A stretch of DNA of 64,000 nt from Pegea sp. RAD2-039 (lineage: Eukaryota > Chordata > Thaliacea > Salpida > Salpidae): positions 992,001 to 1,056,000 of the forward strand of contig JAQGEQ010000186.1 of the NCBI GenBank assembly GCA_034620365.1, written 5' to 3'. Positions 1-13,948 of this stretch are shown here, piece after piece; position 1 is the stretch's first letter; every line of letters starts with the position of its first letter. The position numbers were made by a program, and so were the translations under genes. A model generated the notes under the pieces. It was not told where the DNA came from and ran no database searches. It worked only from the letters and a program-made list of their open reading frames with translations.

Positions 1-230
1 AAATCTGGTTTTTAGATTCCTTATTTGAGTTTTTTGAGTCAATACTACGTCGAAATCCGAAAATTTGTTCAGTCGCTAGAACCCTATATAGACAAGTATT
101 TTGTTTTTAAAGATTTTTGGTAAATTATTTGTTGAATTAACTACTTTTACTCACAGCAAAAGTAATTTCTAATATCGTAAAACTTATTTTCTTCTGTTTC
201 TTAAGCAGAATAATTTTTTTATACATTTAG

Positions 231-1500
231 AAATGAATGGAAAATATTATCAAAGATGATGTCTTTACATATTCCAAATTATGATAATTTTGATATGGTG
301 GATGCTCTATCTTCTTTTATTCATCAGGTTAGATTTTCTCTTTGTGTTTGATTTATAAATTTAAAGTTATGACATCTACTTATATATCAAAATACTCAGA
401 AGCAATTGTTATTACTTATTATCAGTTGTAAGAATGTGTATCAATTATATCTGTAATTTGAAAGTTATAGGTCAATCGATAAGCTTCTTTTAGCCACATA
501 ACTTTATCAAAGTTGAAGTCTGTAGCACCGACATTGAACTATTTTAAATCCAGCTCGTAGTTTGGTTGTATAAAGATGAACAACGTTTAAGCAATCATTT
601 TAGGTAGAAATTTAGATGCTCAAATTATATAACTACAGATAAAAACCTTGCCACGTGGGCTAATAGTAACAGATAATATGTTTATTTTATCAGATTAATA
701 ATCTACACATCAGATTTTATTTTTAACGATCAGCAATTTTCGATGAACTTTATTTCAGTCTTCAATTGTTCATTATGTTGACCATCAAGCTTTTTATCGT
801 TATTTTGCTGGACGGTACGGTTGTATGACCATCAAATTTCCTTTTTGTCCGTTTGATGATACAGATTCTTGGCAAAGACTACTTGCAGACTCTACAAAAT
901 CATTAAGTGATGTTATGAAGGATCCTACATCTTTGGTTTGTTCGATGGATGTGATGAAAACAAGGTTTTATTTGCATTCTCAGAACTTAACAAATATTTT
1001 GAATTTTTTGAACCTCTGAAGTTGGTTTTAAACTGTCAGATAATAGTCAAGAGACTTTTGAATATTGATCAATATTTTATTTACAGATGTTTTCAAAACA
1101 TTTATGTAGATTATCATCCTACAAAAACTTGCCAATTGCATCTAGTCGAGACCGAATATCGGTTTAACAACTTCTTACATCAACAAATTAGCAAAAAATT
1201 TATCAATAATCTGAAAAAATTGGATAAGAGACTGACAGTAAGCTGATTTTATTTTATTAAGCATTCTAACTTTACTCATGATAATCATAACTTGATAACG
1301 ATACATTTATAATGATAATTATACTTTAATTTGTTGATGTCTTGGTATATGAAGTTATGGATTTTGTATAAATCTGCTTTGCTAAACCGCAGATGACTAA
1401 ACCTTATTTCGAGGTTAAAACCGGAAATGACGAAGAAGTCAGATCAGTTGGTTTGCAAGTATTGCCTGTAAATGAATTCATCCGAACTATATGCTACTAA
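231..1500 (+). CDS. Lipoxygenase-like gene, 3' terminal exons (partial, enters from left)
   Basis: Exons read by eye: 231-327, 759-935, a poorly resolved piece near 936-1020, 1087-1237 and 1393-1500 (stop TAA). Junctions 327/759 and 1237/1393 are GT-AG and phase 0. Exon 759 starts with S-S-I-V-H-Y-V-D-H, a His-xxx-His pair in a helix that resembles the second iron-ligand helix of lipoxygenases. The 1087-1500 part fits the lipoxygenase C-terminus: a charged helix (F-I-N-N-L-K-K-L-D), then a Leu-Pro turn (V-L-P-V-N-E-F-I) and a short terminal tail. Most lipoxygenases end in an iron-binding Ile; this one ends Ile-Cys-Tyr. The frame changes between 935 and 1087 and I found no clean splice that joins them, so a small exon is missed or the gene is damaged. 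The family call rests on motif resemblance only. Confidence 0.4.
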
Positions 1501-4250
1501 TAAGCACATTTATGAGTTTACGTTTATTATTTCAATTGAAATAGTTTGAAATTATGTAATAAAATAATAATTATCATCGTATTATAAACTTTTTTAAACA
1601 CCAGAAAAAGTTTTCAAAAACTTCTGACCAGTTTATATATATTAATTGTATATATTTAATGTACAAATACTAAACTTTTTACTTACTATAAATCAAAATA
1701 TAATTTGTATCTTAAAAGGTCCGTAATTAATATTGAAAAGAATTATTATTTTCAGTTTTAAAAATTTCAAAAAATAATTATCCATCAAAGAATTTAAATG
1801 TTCGTTGAAAAACATTTATGAATATTTGTCATGGTGGTTAAACTTCGAATAAAAGAAAGTTATCCGCAATATTGCTTAAATAAAAGTTTTAGGTGTAAGT
1901 AAAGAAGTGTTGATTTTATAAAATAGATCTGATTAAAGATGAAGTCATCAGTTTATTGGTATTATAGAAAATGTAAAAAAAATATTCGGAGTATGCCTCT
2001 TTATAAAAATTCGGTTCAAAAAATAAAAAAGAACTTTCTTAAAAGACATTTACGCAAGTTAAAAAAATGCTATGCTTTCTCTTAAAACTTATAATATTTA
2101 TTACTTTTATAATTTTTTTATTAACATTGATGTTTCAAAATATCAGCATTTTAAAACAATTTGCTATCAATAAATTCATTAGTTAAGTTTTATCATTCAG
2201 TAAGTCTCTGTTATACAGTTCTAGTTTAATTAAGATAAAGTTTACATTTAACTTTGTCATATCCTGAAATTTGAAAAGTATGCAAAATTTTATTCGATTA
2301 ACTTTGGACTGAGCTGCTTAGTAAATTTTTGTCATAAATATGCATGCAAGATCTTTAGAATTGTAAACCAGACTATCTAAATATTATATGACTATGGGTA
2401 CTTTAAAGAATGATTAATTAAACACACACTTCAACTAAGTTTTGACTGAATCTTCTTTTCTAAGAGTTAATAGTTAAACCATTTTTCATGTTTGCTCAAA
2501 GCCTATGAATCTAAAATAGTTGTTGCTCAATTGACATTGTAAAAATAATTTCAGCAAACGAATGAAACAAAAATGAAATCAGCAATGAAAGATTGAAAAA
2601 CAATAATAGTAATAAAAACATGAAAAAAACAGAATTGTTTTATCATTTTATTGGTTACTACCTGATTTGATAATATTGAAAAACAATTAAAGTATATGAA
2701 ACAATTAAAACATGCATTTGTAAAACTCAACTGATGGTATTAAGGTATTACACTTTCACTGATGTTTTTATTAAATTATTTATTTACCAAAATCATCTAG
2801 AGGTAAAACAAATAAGTTTTGTACAGAGATACACCTGCTTTTTAATGGTCCGTCTTTCAATTTTTTATTTTTTTGACGTGACGATAGATTTCTATTTTTC
2901 AAATGTTTTTACACTACACAAAAGGTTTGAGAAAAGCTAAATTAACTTTTTATAATAAGAAAAGGTCGTTAGTGATCATAAGTCTAAAAAAAAATTCAAG
3001 CATTTATTTGTATTGAATACTTTGGCTCATATAAAACACATTAGTTTAAAAAAGTTTAGATTAACAACTAATTCGTACAATCAGTACTCCAAGTCTATAA
3101 AATCATTTAGGTGATTTTGCACTAAGAGCCGTACTAGCATTATGTGAGTTGTTTATTTTTGGCTGTTTGAGCTGTGGTATAACAGTAAAGTATTTTACCG
3201 CTGATGTAAATGTATTAAACGTCATTTCCGTACAAAACGTCGTCATTCGGCGATAAACTGTGCTGTGAGCTGGGCGTATCGTTAGTATACTTATCGTTGC
3301 TCTTAGTCTCCTTAATAATTTAAATAAAGCTCTATATAAAGAGTCATGACCATGCTCAGCTAACCAACTTCATCTTGATTAAACCAACAACATTTCGAGC
3401 ATAAGAAGTTCTATTTTACAGATAAAGTAAAATAGTCAAGCTTCTTAAAATAGAATAATGTTTAAGATAAATATCAAATAGAAGCTAAAATATATTTTTA
3501 CATTATAAAGTGTCTTCCAATAAATGACAGTGGTAGGCTGGATAAACTAATGATTGTTAGAGTTAGTGTTTGATGAGAATAACCATTAAAATTGGTTTAA
3601 AAAGTAACCTACTCAACCGCATTGTGTACATCTTTGCATGATACGGCAAATTTATCTTAGTTATTAAACAGAAGTTAAGAAAAAACAAAAAAAAAGATAA
3701 TTGATTAGAAAGAGTTCATAAAAGGCTCACAAATACTTTAAACATTTTGTCATTAATCTATATTCAAAAAAAACTTTATCATAACAAGAAAAAAAACTCC
3801 TGGGTTTCGCTTCTCTTACCTTGTCAAAGATGCGAGTAAAGCAAACGAGAGAAAAGCAAAAAAAGTCATCATTGCTTTCACCTCGGTCTCATAATCTATC
3901 TTATAATTAAAAGTAGAAAGTTGGTATGGAAGCACTTTAGAACTAACTGGTGCCTGAGGCAATAGTGATTCGTAAAACGTGCTGGAGTCCATACTGCACG
4001 GTTTCTTTAGGGAAATAGAACTAGCACAGGTAGGCTAGAAAGTGCTTTAGGTGAATAATTAACTTGTTGAGCAGTTTACTTCTAATTTTAATCTCTTAGC
4101 TGCACATTAAGTTTGTTATATTTTTTTATTTATTGTTGAAGTTATTGAAACGATACATTGAATGCTTGTATGTTAAAAATTTCCAAAAATCTATAAGTAT
4201 TTTTCTTTTTGTAGAATATTCCAGTAAAAAAGAAATTTCCACAATATAAG
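1501..4250. other. Intergenic AT-rich DNA upstream of Frizzled
   Basis: No coding exon recognised. The 68-codon open frame at 2734-2940 has no family resemblance and no splice context. Base composition is less AT-biased around 3120-3320 and 3820-4030; these are the likeliest places for promoter or 5' exon sequence of the downstream gene, but no motif proves it. Confidence 0.5.
4201..4214 (+). other. 3' splice acceptor upstream of the Frizzled start codon
   Basis: A pyrimidine tract ending in GTAG lies 36 nt before the ATG at 4251. It could be the acceptor of an upstream untranslated exon or a spliced-leader trans-splice site, which tunicates are known to use. The sequence alone cannot separate the two. 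Confidence 0.4.
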
Positions 4251-7200
4251 ATGGTAAAAATCATCGCTGTAATTATTATTTTTGTTCCATTTGTTTTTAC
4301 TCTTCCAACTGATTTAACAAGATCTGCAATACCAAACTATTTGGATGGAAAAAGAACAAGAAAGATTTGTGAGCCAGTTAAAGTAGCCCAATGTGCTGAA
4401 ATTGGTTACAAGTATACAGACCCTTCACTATCGCCTCGTGGTGTTTTCAACCAGAAACATGCAGAGGATCTAGTAAGCTTTCACTTGCTATATGCAGCGC
4501 TGTTCTACTTATTCTATAAGATTGTTTTATTTTAGAATTTTTCTCTCTCATCCACCTACTAACTTTTTATAATGTAATCTTTCAACTCCTTTATATCAAA
4601 ACTTGCAGCTTACTTAAACTGACTGGTATTTGTTTACTTATGATTGTTAACTGATAACGTTTGCTAAGTTTAAAATTAGAATTGAGCTGACGATCTTTTA
4701 AACGGACATCACTTTTATGCAACTATTTTATTTCTACTAAAATGTTATTTTTTTACTTCAATTCTTCTTCAAAGTTTTTCCACATAGCTTAGCAGATATT
4801 CATTCATTTAAATTATTCACTTCTTAAGACCTTGAAAAACAAATGAAATAATCCAGCTGGAGAACTCTGAAAAAGATTTGAAGCTTGTTTCTATTTCTTA
4901 AAATTTTGTTGTTTAAACTTTACCGAACATATCTATTTATATCAGAAAACTGTTCATGACTAAAAATGTTTGTTAATCAACACAATTTGAATAATCACCA
5001 GGTCAATGAATACCGGTTCTTATCTGGAACAACGTGTGCAGAAGAAGTTAAAATGCTTATCTGTTCTATATTTGTTCCAGTATGTTTGGAAGAATTTGAT
5101 GAATTCATTCCACCTTGCCGGTAAGTAATTAATGTGTTGTTGATCTTGTTGAAACTCAACATAAAAGATTAAATTATTTATAACGTTTCATACGAGTTAG
5201 TTCTAGTTTACTAGTTTTTTGCTCTCAACTCCTATTTTTGAGTTAAAATTTTTACTACATGTATAAATTCTTTGCTGACTGTAAATATTAGCAAACAATT
5301 ATTAATAATTACAACATAAGGTTGGATATCTAGCTATGTTTGAAATTAGCTATCTAATCAAAATTCAATGACGCTAAAGCAAACAACAGCGGTCTTAGTG
5401 TTTACGCGTTTAAGTACAATAAAGTTTTACATTTTTACTTAAGTTGATTAATCTTATCTCAGTAAGCTAAACTCAAATAGATTCGAATATTATCAATCAA
5501 TAACTAACTTAAGAATTGCAAGCACCGCTGTACATGTTGAGTCAGAACATTATTTAGAGCTCTGACCTTACTAATCAATTTAAAAGTTTCAAATATTTAT
5601 GTTGCTGACATTAATGTAAAATAGGTCGCTTGTTTGGTTCAGATAGATATTAAAACTAACCTTATAAAAGCAGTTTAATAACTTTTCAAAATTGAAAGTA
5701 ATTAATGTCATTTATATGAAGTTTACAGATCAAAATTACTCCCAGTTAGATCAAATTTGGTGTACTTAAAATATACAAAGATATTTTTCAATGTACCTTG
5801 ACAACTTATAGTTTCACTTTTAGGTTGCTTGTTATTGATTTTAGCTGTCATTTTTTAGTAACGTTAAAAACTTGTGTAAAAACCTCTACGCAAGCGAGTA
5901 ACAATAGCAGTAGTTCTCAGAAAAAATAAAAATAGAATCCAAAGTTGCAGAATATAGAATTGAAGAATGTTTAATGTGTAGAGCGTCTACTTGCTTACTG
6001 TAGATCTAATATAAGACTGATTAAATCTTGTCTAAACATAAGTTCTTTGCTGAGTTACAGTGCTAGTTAAGAGTAAACATTACTTATAGTACAACATTCT
6101 ATCATAGCAAAATTGTAGGCTTAAACGCTTTGAGACTTGTTAGCAGAAGACTTGATCATAAGTTAATTTCTAATCGAAAAATGCTCGATTTAGGTTTGTT
6201 TGTCAACGTGCCAAAGACTGCTGTTTGCCGATGATGACCCGTTATAAATACGAATGGCCTGCAGATTTCAACTGTTCAAACTTTCCTGAATATACACCGA
6301 ATAATCAGATGTGTTTTCATAATAATAAACTGCCGCGCCCAACTCCTTCAACACAGATGACTACAAACCCTATCCGGATTTATACTTTGACACAACCAAC
6401 TACAGAGGCTAAAACAAACCAAGTTTTGGTTGCTGCATCAACAAAGAGTGAAAAACTCACTAAAAAAGTTGGAAACTTTTCAAAAGATGAAGAATGCAAA
6501 TGTGTTTGTACTTATCCAATGGTAATCCAGAAGAGTTCACATCACTCAACATATGAAGAAGTAAGTTTTTATATTTGGTAATATTTAGCTTTTAATTATT
6601 AAAACTTAATCTATTTTTCTTAAACTCAATTTTGGTACATCGTATATTCAGATGAAAAATTCTGCCATAAAATAATTGCTATCGTATCTTAAAAATTAAT
6701 CAATTTGAGAAAACATAACCACGTCTAGCTCAGGATGTTAATTATTGGTGTAGCCTTTTTATCGTCTAAAATCTGAAAGAAAAAGTTTTTAAGTTAGTGA
6801 ACATCTGGTTAATATAAAGTCGAGGTTATAAAAAATACGACAGAAATGTTTCAGAAAATACTGAGATAAATGATTATTACGATTAAACTCATCTAAATCT
6901 TTTAAGTGTGGATTGGCTTGTATGTATTTTGGAATACACTTGAAATAGTCAGATAAAGTTACTACCAGTTTTCTATGAAAAACGGGTCCAAAAGAATTTG
7001 AGGCTAAAGAATATTTGATGGTGATTAACCAAAATGGTTTGGACACTAAACTTGCTATGTCCAGGTTTTACGCCCTGGTGGTGACGGTCGTCAACATCTA
7101 AAATATGAATAGGCATTGTGGGTGGTCTTTTCAGCTTTGAAATCACTTGGTTTGTGTTAAACGTGGCTCTGAGACAGATAAACTAAACGTCATTAAAAAA

Positions 7201-10200
7201 CTGATTCAGAATTAGAATTTATCACTCAGCAAATTAAAAAATTACTTCTTTTAATTTTACAAGTCAAAAAATCAATTAGAATTGGAAGTTTTCGTGACAA
7301 TGTAGGTAAGTTTAAGGTTTGAAAAATGTTTTTTGCAAACTCTAATAAGATTTGTGAAACATTTGAATTGTAAGCTGACAGTTGAATAAGTTTATCAATT
7401 CGTAAAAAGTTTTTCTAAAACTCAAAATTTTAAAGGTTTATAGAAGATTTTTAATAAATTTATTGCTATTTATTTACATTAGTTAAAAAAAGTAATTTAA
7501 AAAGCCTAAATAGCTTAATAATACGATTACTTTTATAAAAAATTGTAGTAACTCAGTTTACTGTGAAAGCATTTTTATAAATATTTGTAGTAATTTGAAT
7601 TTAGGTCTTTTAGATTATGAACTTTGAAAATAAAATTGACTACTTTACTAAAAAGTTGTCTGAAATTAAAATGTCTTAAACTCTATCATCTGCTCACCTC
7701 AAGTCTCTTGATGAAGATATTTGAAATCTTTGAAAGTTGAAGAGATTGCTGTGTAGTGTAAGAGACTAGATTTGCTTAACATTTCACTATGAACTCTAAA
7801 TTATGAGTTTGTTTTTAAACTGTCAATAAATCAAACTCATAGCTGCAGCCAGCGGGCATTTTAAACATGGATTTAAAGGAAAGAGTTAAAAGTAATCTTA
7901 AATTGATCACTAAAAAGCAACTTTATATTTGATTACGTGACATTATATGTTTGTTGTGGGACTTGAATGGAGAAGAATCTATAAGTTAGAGGGCGGAATC
8001 CGTGTAATTTCATCAGAGCTAGCCATCAAGGAGTTCAGACACCTGCTTTAATTGATTTAAAGAGCAGCTTCACATTATAATTATGATAAAAAATGTGCTG
8101 AGATTCCGCAATGTCAACTGATGATGAAGCAAGTTACTCATACGTCTGCTTGCGATGATTTGCAATTCGAACAGAAATGTCATGCTTCAATTATGCTCAA
8201 AGGTTCACCATAAGCATAAGAGTCAACGCTGGCTTAAAATCCCAGGTTTACTCCAATGGGCAAAACGTTTTAACGCCAACTTTTCTATCAACAGTTCTTT
8301 GGTTTTTTCGTGATATTTTTAGGGCCTGAATATAAGCTTTGTTTGCGTTTGTGTGTCCAACTAATGTAAGTTTCTGTCTCGATAAGCTACAATGAAAACC
8401 GCCTTTTCATTACAAATGAAAACAAAAGATTTAGTAAAATTGTCGAATACCATTGTGTTGAAATTATTTAAAGTTTTGAATGCTTTGAGTTTTTCGATGA
8501 TTGAAATGTTTTAACTGCATTTAGTCAACATTTAAATGGATTTAAAATTTACAATTCATTTATTCACAAAAGAAATTTGTTATTCATAGATATAGATTTA
8601 TATGGAATTTTTTGAATTTTAGAAATCTCTAAGAAAAAAGAGATAATATTACTTATAATCTGCAGCTTTTATTTGTCATACTTACAGCACGAAGGCCTTG
8701 TCAGACTTAAACCACATTCAATTAAAAGATTGAGACTTAAAAAGCTATTTACTTCTTACATTTTTCTTAAAATACCACTAGTAATAAATTACAATTTGAA
8801 AGCAATCAAAGCTTGCAGAGTTTTACATACTAAACTCTAACAATCATCATTTTAATCTCTTAACTTGATCTTATCGAATTATGATGATATAAATGATGAC
8901 AACAACTTTACTGATTTCATTAAAGTTTGATCAGTTTATTGTTATGCTTAAAAATAAAGATTATTAAGTTCACTTTGAAATTTTATTTCACAAAGAAGTA
9001 TACTTTAGAAGTAAATTTTTGCTTTACTGAAATTATAAGTGAAATACTTTTGTTTAGTTATTAATAAAATTTTTATTTTATTCAAATAAATTTATTCTTC
9101 AGTAAAAAAATGTAATTTATAACAAGGTAATCACAAATAATAAATGCAATTTCGTGAATTGGAAACTCAAACGTAAATTGGGAACAAGAAAATGTCTTTT
9201 TACCGAAAATAAAAACTTACAAAATATCACTTTAGTAGAAATAATATACTTTCTGAGACGTAACCTTATTCACTCAATTAAATAATAATTCATGTCTTAT
9301 ATATCAATTATTAACTTTAATTCTAGAATATATTTTCTTAGATTTATAATTTTCGCTAATATTTGTGGGGTTTGAACAAATAGAAGTTCATGATCAGTAT
9401 CGTGACTACTAAAAATGATTTACAGATAGTCGATAAATTTCGTTAAATAAATATCTTGGTTCTTTGTAATTTACTCTTTGTGTAAATATTTTGGTATTAA
9501 AAGTAATGATTTATTTAATTAAATGATAAAACAAACAATATCAGATGTAATGAGTAAACTGGAATTATGTGATTGCTTCCATGTTATACTTTTTTCAACA
9601 AATACAATCTTTCTTAGCTTTGTCTTTTATCATTTAACAGCTTAAAATAAATCACAAGAGTGTCTTAAATGAATAAAATCTGTTTTATATTTCTAGTAAT
9701 TCACATCAAGATAAATTGCTTAATAATAAATTACTAAATAAATGTTTATTACGAATCTTAAAAATACTTTTTTAACGTGATCGCCAATTTAGTGACTAAT
9801 CTGTAAACTTCTTGCAGATGAACATTGGATCAATCTCTGATTGTATGATGTCTTGTCATTCACCTTTCTTTTCTAAAACCTACGAAGACTTTGCTACTTC
9901 TTGGCTCGCTGCTTGGTCTACCATTTGTTTTTCATTCACTCTTTTTGTGGTTTTAACTTTTCTAATTAACACGGATATGTTCTCATGTTCGGAAAAACCA
10001 GTTGTTTATGTTTCAATCTGTTACCTATTCATAAGTGTCGGGTAAGTTTAGATGTTTCATTTAAACTTATTTATATTTTTATATTCTAAACTAGCAAACT
10101 TTTAAGTCATTACCTGAACTTTTTTAATAGTATTAACCTAATAATTTAAAAGAAAGTTTAAAAACAAGAAGTACTTCATAAATTTTTTTTTTATTTTATT

Positions 10201-12254
10201 CCTAGATATATAATTCGATTTATTTTCGGGCACGAAGCTGTTGCATGTGGAGGACAATCTGAATATGCATTACATAATGTTTCTGGACCTTCAATTTGCT
10301 CCTTAGTTTTTACTCTAACTTATTTTTTCTTCATGGCCGGCACGTTTTGGTTAGTGGTGAAATTAATTTTGGATCTTGTAGATATATTTTTAATAAATAT
10401 TTGTGATTAAGCCGGTCAGTTTTCTAATAAACTGGTTTTATTAAAAGGTGGGTGATATTGTCTTTCACCTGGTTTCTGCTCCCCGGTTTTAATTGGACTG
10501 AAGATAAAATCGCGAAAGAATTCAGTTGCTTCCACCTCATAGCTTGGGTCCTTCCGGCAACTTTAACTTTAATTGTGAGTTGAAATTGATTAAAAATTAT
10601 TTCATTTTCTCAGTTTTTAATATAAATTTTTTGTTTCTTAAAAGAATTTCTGATGTTTGGCTCATTAATAAACTAGTGAGGAATTATCGAAATAAAGATT
10701 TGTAATTTTCTTTTCTAGATTACAGTTTCTTCCAAGATAGATGGGGACTCCTTATCTGGTTCTTGTACTGTTGGTAGTCAAGATGCTAAATCATTACGAA
10801 ATTTTATTATCTTTCCTTTGGTTTTCTGTGTCTTCTTCAGCAGTATATTTCTAGCTATTGGCGTGTGGAATTTGTACAAAAACAAAGTTCGAAATCAATG
10901 TCCTAAAAAGGTAATTTTATCATAATGTGATAAGAAGCGATATCAACAAATAGATATTTATTATTCTGAGATTAACAATCGTAATTATCTATTTAAATCT
11001 TTCAATAATTCAACTTATAAGCTGTGAACATTTTAAACTTAAAAATATTTATTAATTTGAGATTTTCTTGTTTTAAAAAACTGTGATATATTTTTTGGGG
11101 ATATTTCTAAGAAAAGGAGATTTTGATAATAAATATCATTAAATAATTTTTTGAAATAAATAGATAGATTAAATTTATCTTAATTCTTTAAATTTTGAAT
11201 TTTAAATAATCGATTGCATGACTTTGAAAACTAAAAAAAGGTTTGCTACCAACAAGGAGAAATGTTCATCTTAAAATTTATTAAAATCTTCCTTAATTTA
11301 AGTCGATAAGCTGATCGCTTAGCACTGATGCTAGTACAAATCCTACATCAAGTACATACAATAAATAAAATAGTTTTTTCGGTCGAACAAACGCTTCTAT
11401 TAGTAAAAAGGAATTAGCTGATAACACCAACTAAAATCTTATTTTACTAACAAATCTTTGAACTTGAAAGTTTAAGTTTGAAGACTTCTTAGAAAACCAC
11501 CAAATTACAAAATGATTCAGACTTGATTTTGAAATCTTTACAGGAAAACAACGAAGCTTGCACAACTTTGAAACTACTTGGTAAAGTTTGTATGTTTTTC
11601 TTGATATACATGGTTCCAACAGGGGTGCTGCTTGGTTGCTATTTTTACGAATTACAGAATCAAGAAAACTGGAATATCAGTCATAACTGTCATACTGATA
11701 ATCAAAATACAAAATGTTCAGCAAAAAACACTCCTCATCTTTCTGTATTCGTTATTAAATATGTTGCAATTTTTGTCATTGGGATCACAAACTTCATCTG
11801 GATTTGTTCAAGAAAAACAACCTTGTCTTGGATTTGCTTCTACAGACGTTTTTGCTCTTTTTACGCCGGAGATTTTCTAGTAAAGAAGCGAGCCACTGAT
11901 CACGGAATAGCAGCTGGTACTTCAGCAGATTCAAGTTCGTTAAATAGTACAGAGCAAAGCGGAGAAGTTTTTTTGACGTCATCATTTATGGATGAATGCT
12001 GTTGCCAGTATGATCAAAGTGAAGAATTACCCTCAAATGATTCTGTATCTTATGTTGATGCCTGTTGCTTTATGAAGCCTATTCATCGAGTTAAACCACC
12101 AGAGGAATATGTTTTGAACTCATATCTAGCTGTTGATGACAAAGATAAGAATAATTCTTATTCTATGCTTGCCCAAAAGTATGAAGAACATCCCGTATCT
12201 TTAGAAGATTATTCAGACTCCAGTGGATATTCCCATCATCCACTTCAGATGTAA
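4251..12254 (+). CDS. Frizzled-type Wnt receptor, complete, 8 coding exons
   Basis: Seven-pass Wnt receptor of the plasma membrane. Exons: 4251-4472, 5002-5120, 6194-6560, 9818-10041, 10206-10349, 10448-10574, 10719-10910, 11544-12254, all GT-AG with matching phases. The first exon gives a signal peptide (MVKIIAVIIIFVPFVF). Exons 1-3 form the cysteine-rich Wnt-binding domain with the family's ten cysteines plus one extra (K-D-C-C-L). A Thr/Ser-rich linker follows, then seven hydrophobic segments with family marks such as FWWVILSFTWF and the Y-I-I-R-F..G turn. After segment 7 comes K-T-T-L-S-W, the Dishevelled-binding KTxxxW motif. The tail is acidic with Cys clusters (D-E-C-C-C-Q). The loop after segment 2 resembles the FZD4/9/10 group, but subfamily is uncertain. 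It is convergent with the VWA3-like gene downstream. Confidence 0.93.
6561..9817 (+). other. Long third intron of the Frizzled gene
   Basis: This 3.3 kb GT-AG intron splits the extracellular linker from the membrane core. I see no exon inside. The 85-codon reverse open frame at 6789-7046 and the less AT-rich stretch 7050-8350 could be decayed mobile DNA, but no terminal repeats, target duplications or recognisable domain were found. Confidence 0.6.
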
Positions 12255-13948
12255 TCTTCTTTGGACAACAAGAGACAATTCTTTTTAACTATTTTCTATT
12301 TATTTGAATTTTTGAATGGTTAGGTTGATTGGTCTGCAAAACTTTTATTCCAACAAACAAATTTAAATGTTATGTTTTGTAGTCGAAAGTGATTTAAACT
12401 AATTCATTTTCAGCAGACGCAGTAAATTATCTTCAAAAAATTATTTGATAACAAGCTTTATGTTTTATACCTCGTGAATTTTTTTCTTACATCTCTTTTA
12501 CTAATTACACAAAATATTTTTCTACAACTTTTATTTTCGAATTTGTTACTCCAATTTTAAATAACAGAAAGGGAAGAGTTTCAAATCTCCTAAAGTTTGT
12601 TTATCAGATTAATAGTTTTTAAAACTAATTACTGAACAATTTAGACAGATTTTAAGATTAAACTGAGATGTTAACCTTCGAAAAAACAATTTAAATTTTA
12701 CTTAAACCAGCCTAAAATAGTTAAGTATAAAACTAAGAAGTCAAGATCAATTATTTATAATCAAATATATTATTGAAAACGGGGTTGTATCCAATGGAAA
12801 GCTCGATTGATTTTTACTTTTAAATTTTCTTTCAATTGTTGTCAATTTTGTGTCAGAAAAAATAAACTTATTTTCTTTAAAATTAGTTATACTCTTTTAA
12901 AGTTTAGTAAAACTAATTTCTGAAAGCTAAAAAGGATTTATGAAGATAGAAACTGTTTAAAAGAAATCTTCAACTAGAACCTAATGGAAAAGATAACCTT
13001 TGTCTAAATGCAAGTGCTAGAAATATTAATCGAACAAATTTAGATTGAAATCTTTCAATGTCTGAACCAGATTCATTTTATCTCCAATAATTTATCATCA
13101 ACTAATTTTAAGATCAGCTAATTTTGAAAATTATGTCTCCTGATTTATCAAACCAAACAGAGATGGTAAATAATGATGTCATTTGTTTTAATTATTTCAC
13201 AGAATCTAATTTTGTGATGAAATAATCTTTTCTTGATAACATCATTTGAAAAACTAAAATTAATTGATTTTAAAACCATTCAAAAATAAAAAATTTCTGC
13301 AATTTATTTGGAATTAAAACATCAAATAGATAAACATGAAGACTATTTTGAAGAAAATGTTATTTATAAATTTCATTCTGAAACAAACCATATTAGTAGT
13401 TTATCTAAAGTTGATATTAAAACATCACTGAAAAATTCTTATTAATATTTTATTAAAGTTTGAAAATTGGATAAATAGTTTAGCTGAAATTCTTTGTTTC
13501 AATTAGCGACAATCTTTAAAATTATTTATATCAAATATTAAAGATTTTTACAAAAACATGTTAAGAACTTAGCTTGATGTCAATAAATTTTTTGATGTTT
13601 GCAAATTATTTAGAACTTTCTTAAATTTCTTTATAATTATTACTAAACTATTTTGATAAAATTTCAGTCAAAAAACTCAATAATATAAATTCAATAAATT
13701 TAATAATTATTTTGATATTTAGCAAATACAAAAATTTCACTCAAAAAATTAAAACATAATTGTAATAATCTTTAAATATTAAAAAGATAAAACAGAAAAT
13801 TAAAAATAATAGCAAGTGTTAGGTTGGATTGATACTGGGTTTTTAAGAAAAGGGTTTTTTTCATAATTAATCATTTATAATATAAAGAAAGATCTAAAAA
13901 AATTCTTATTAACAAGATTTAAAGATTATTTCTAATTTATTCATAAAG
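12255..13948. other. Intergenic region between convergent genes
   Basis: Contains the 3' UTR of Frizzled, with AATAAA at 12861-12866 as a possible poly(A) signal, and the short 3' UTR of the VWA3-like gene on the other strand. Very AT-rich; no further gene recognised. Confidence 0.6.
13936..13941 (-). terminator. Putative poly(A) signal of the VWA3-like gene
   Basis: AATAAA on the minus strand begins 7 nt after the stop codon at 13949-13951, which would make a very short 3' UTR. A later signal is possible. Confidence 0.35.

Noticed and set aside
2734-2940. 68-codon frame, Phe/Tyr-rich
   Set aside because: Composition is what random AT-rich DNA gives; no splice context or family marks.
6789-7046. 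85-codon reverse frame inside a Frizzled intron, possible transposase remnant
   Set aside because: No catalytic motif, terminal inverted repeats or second copy in the window.
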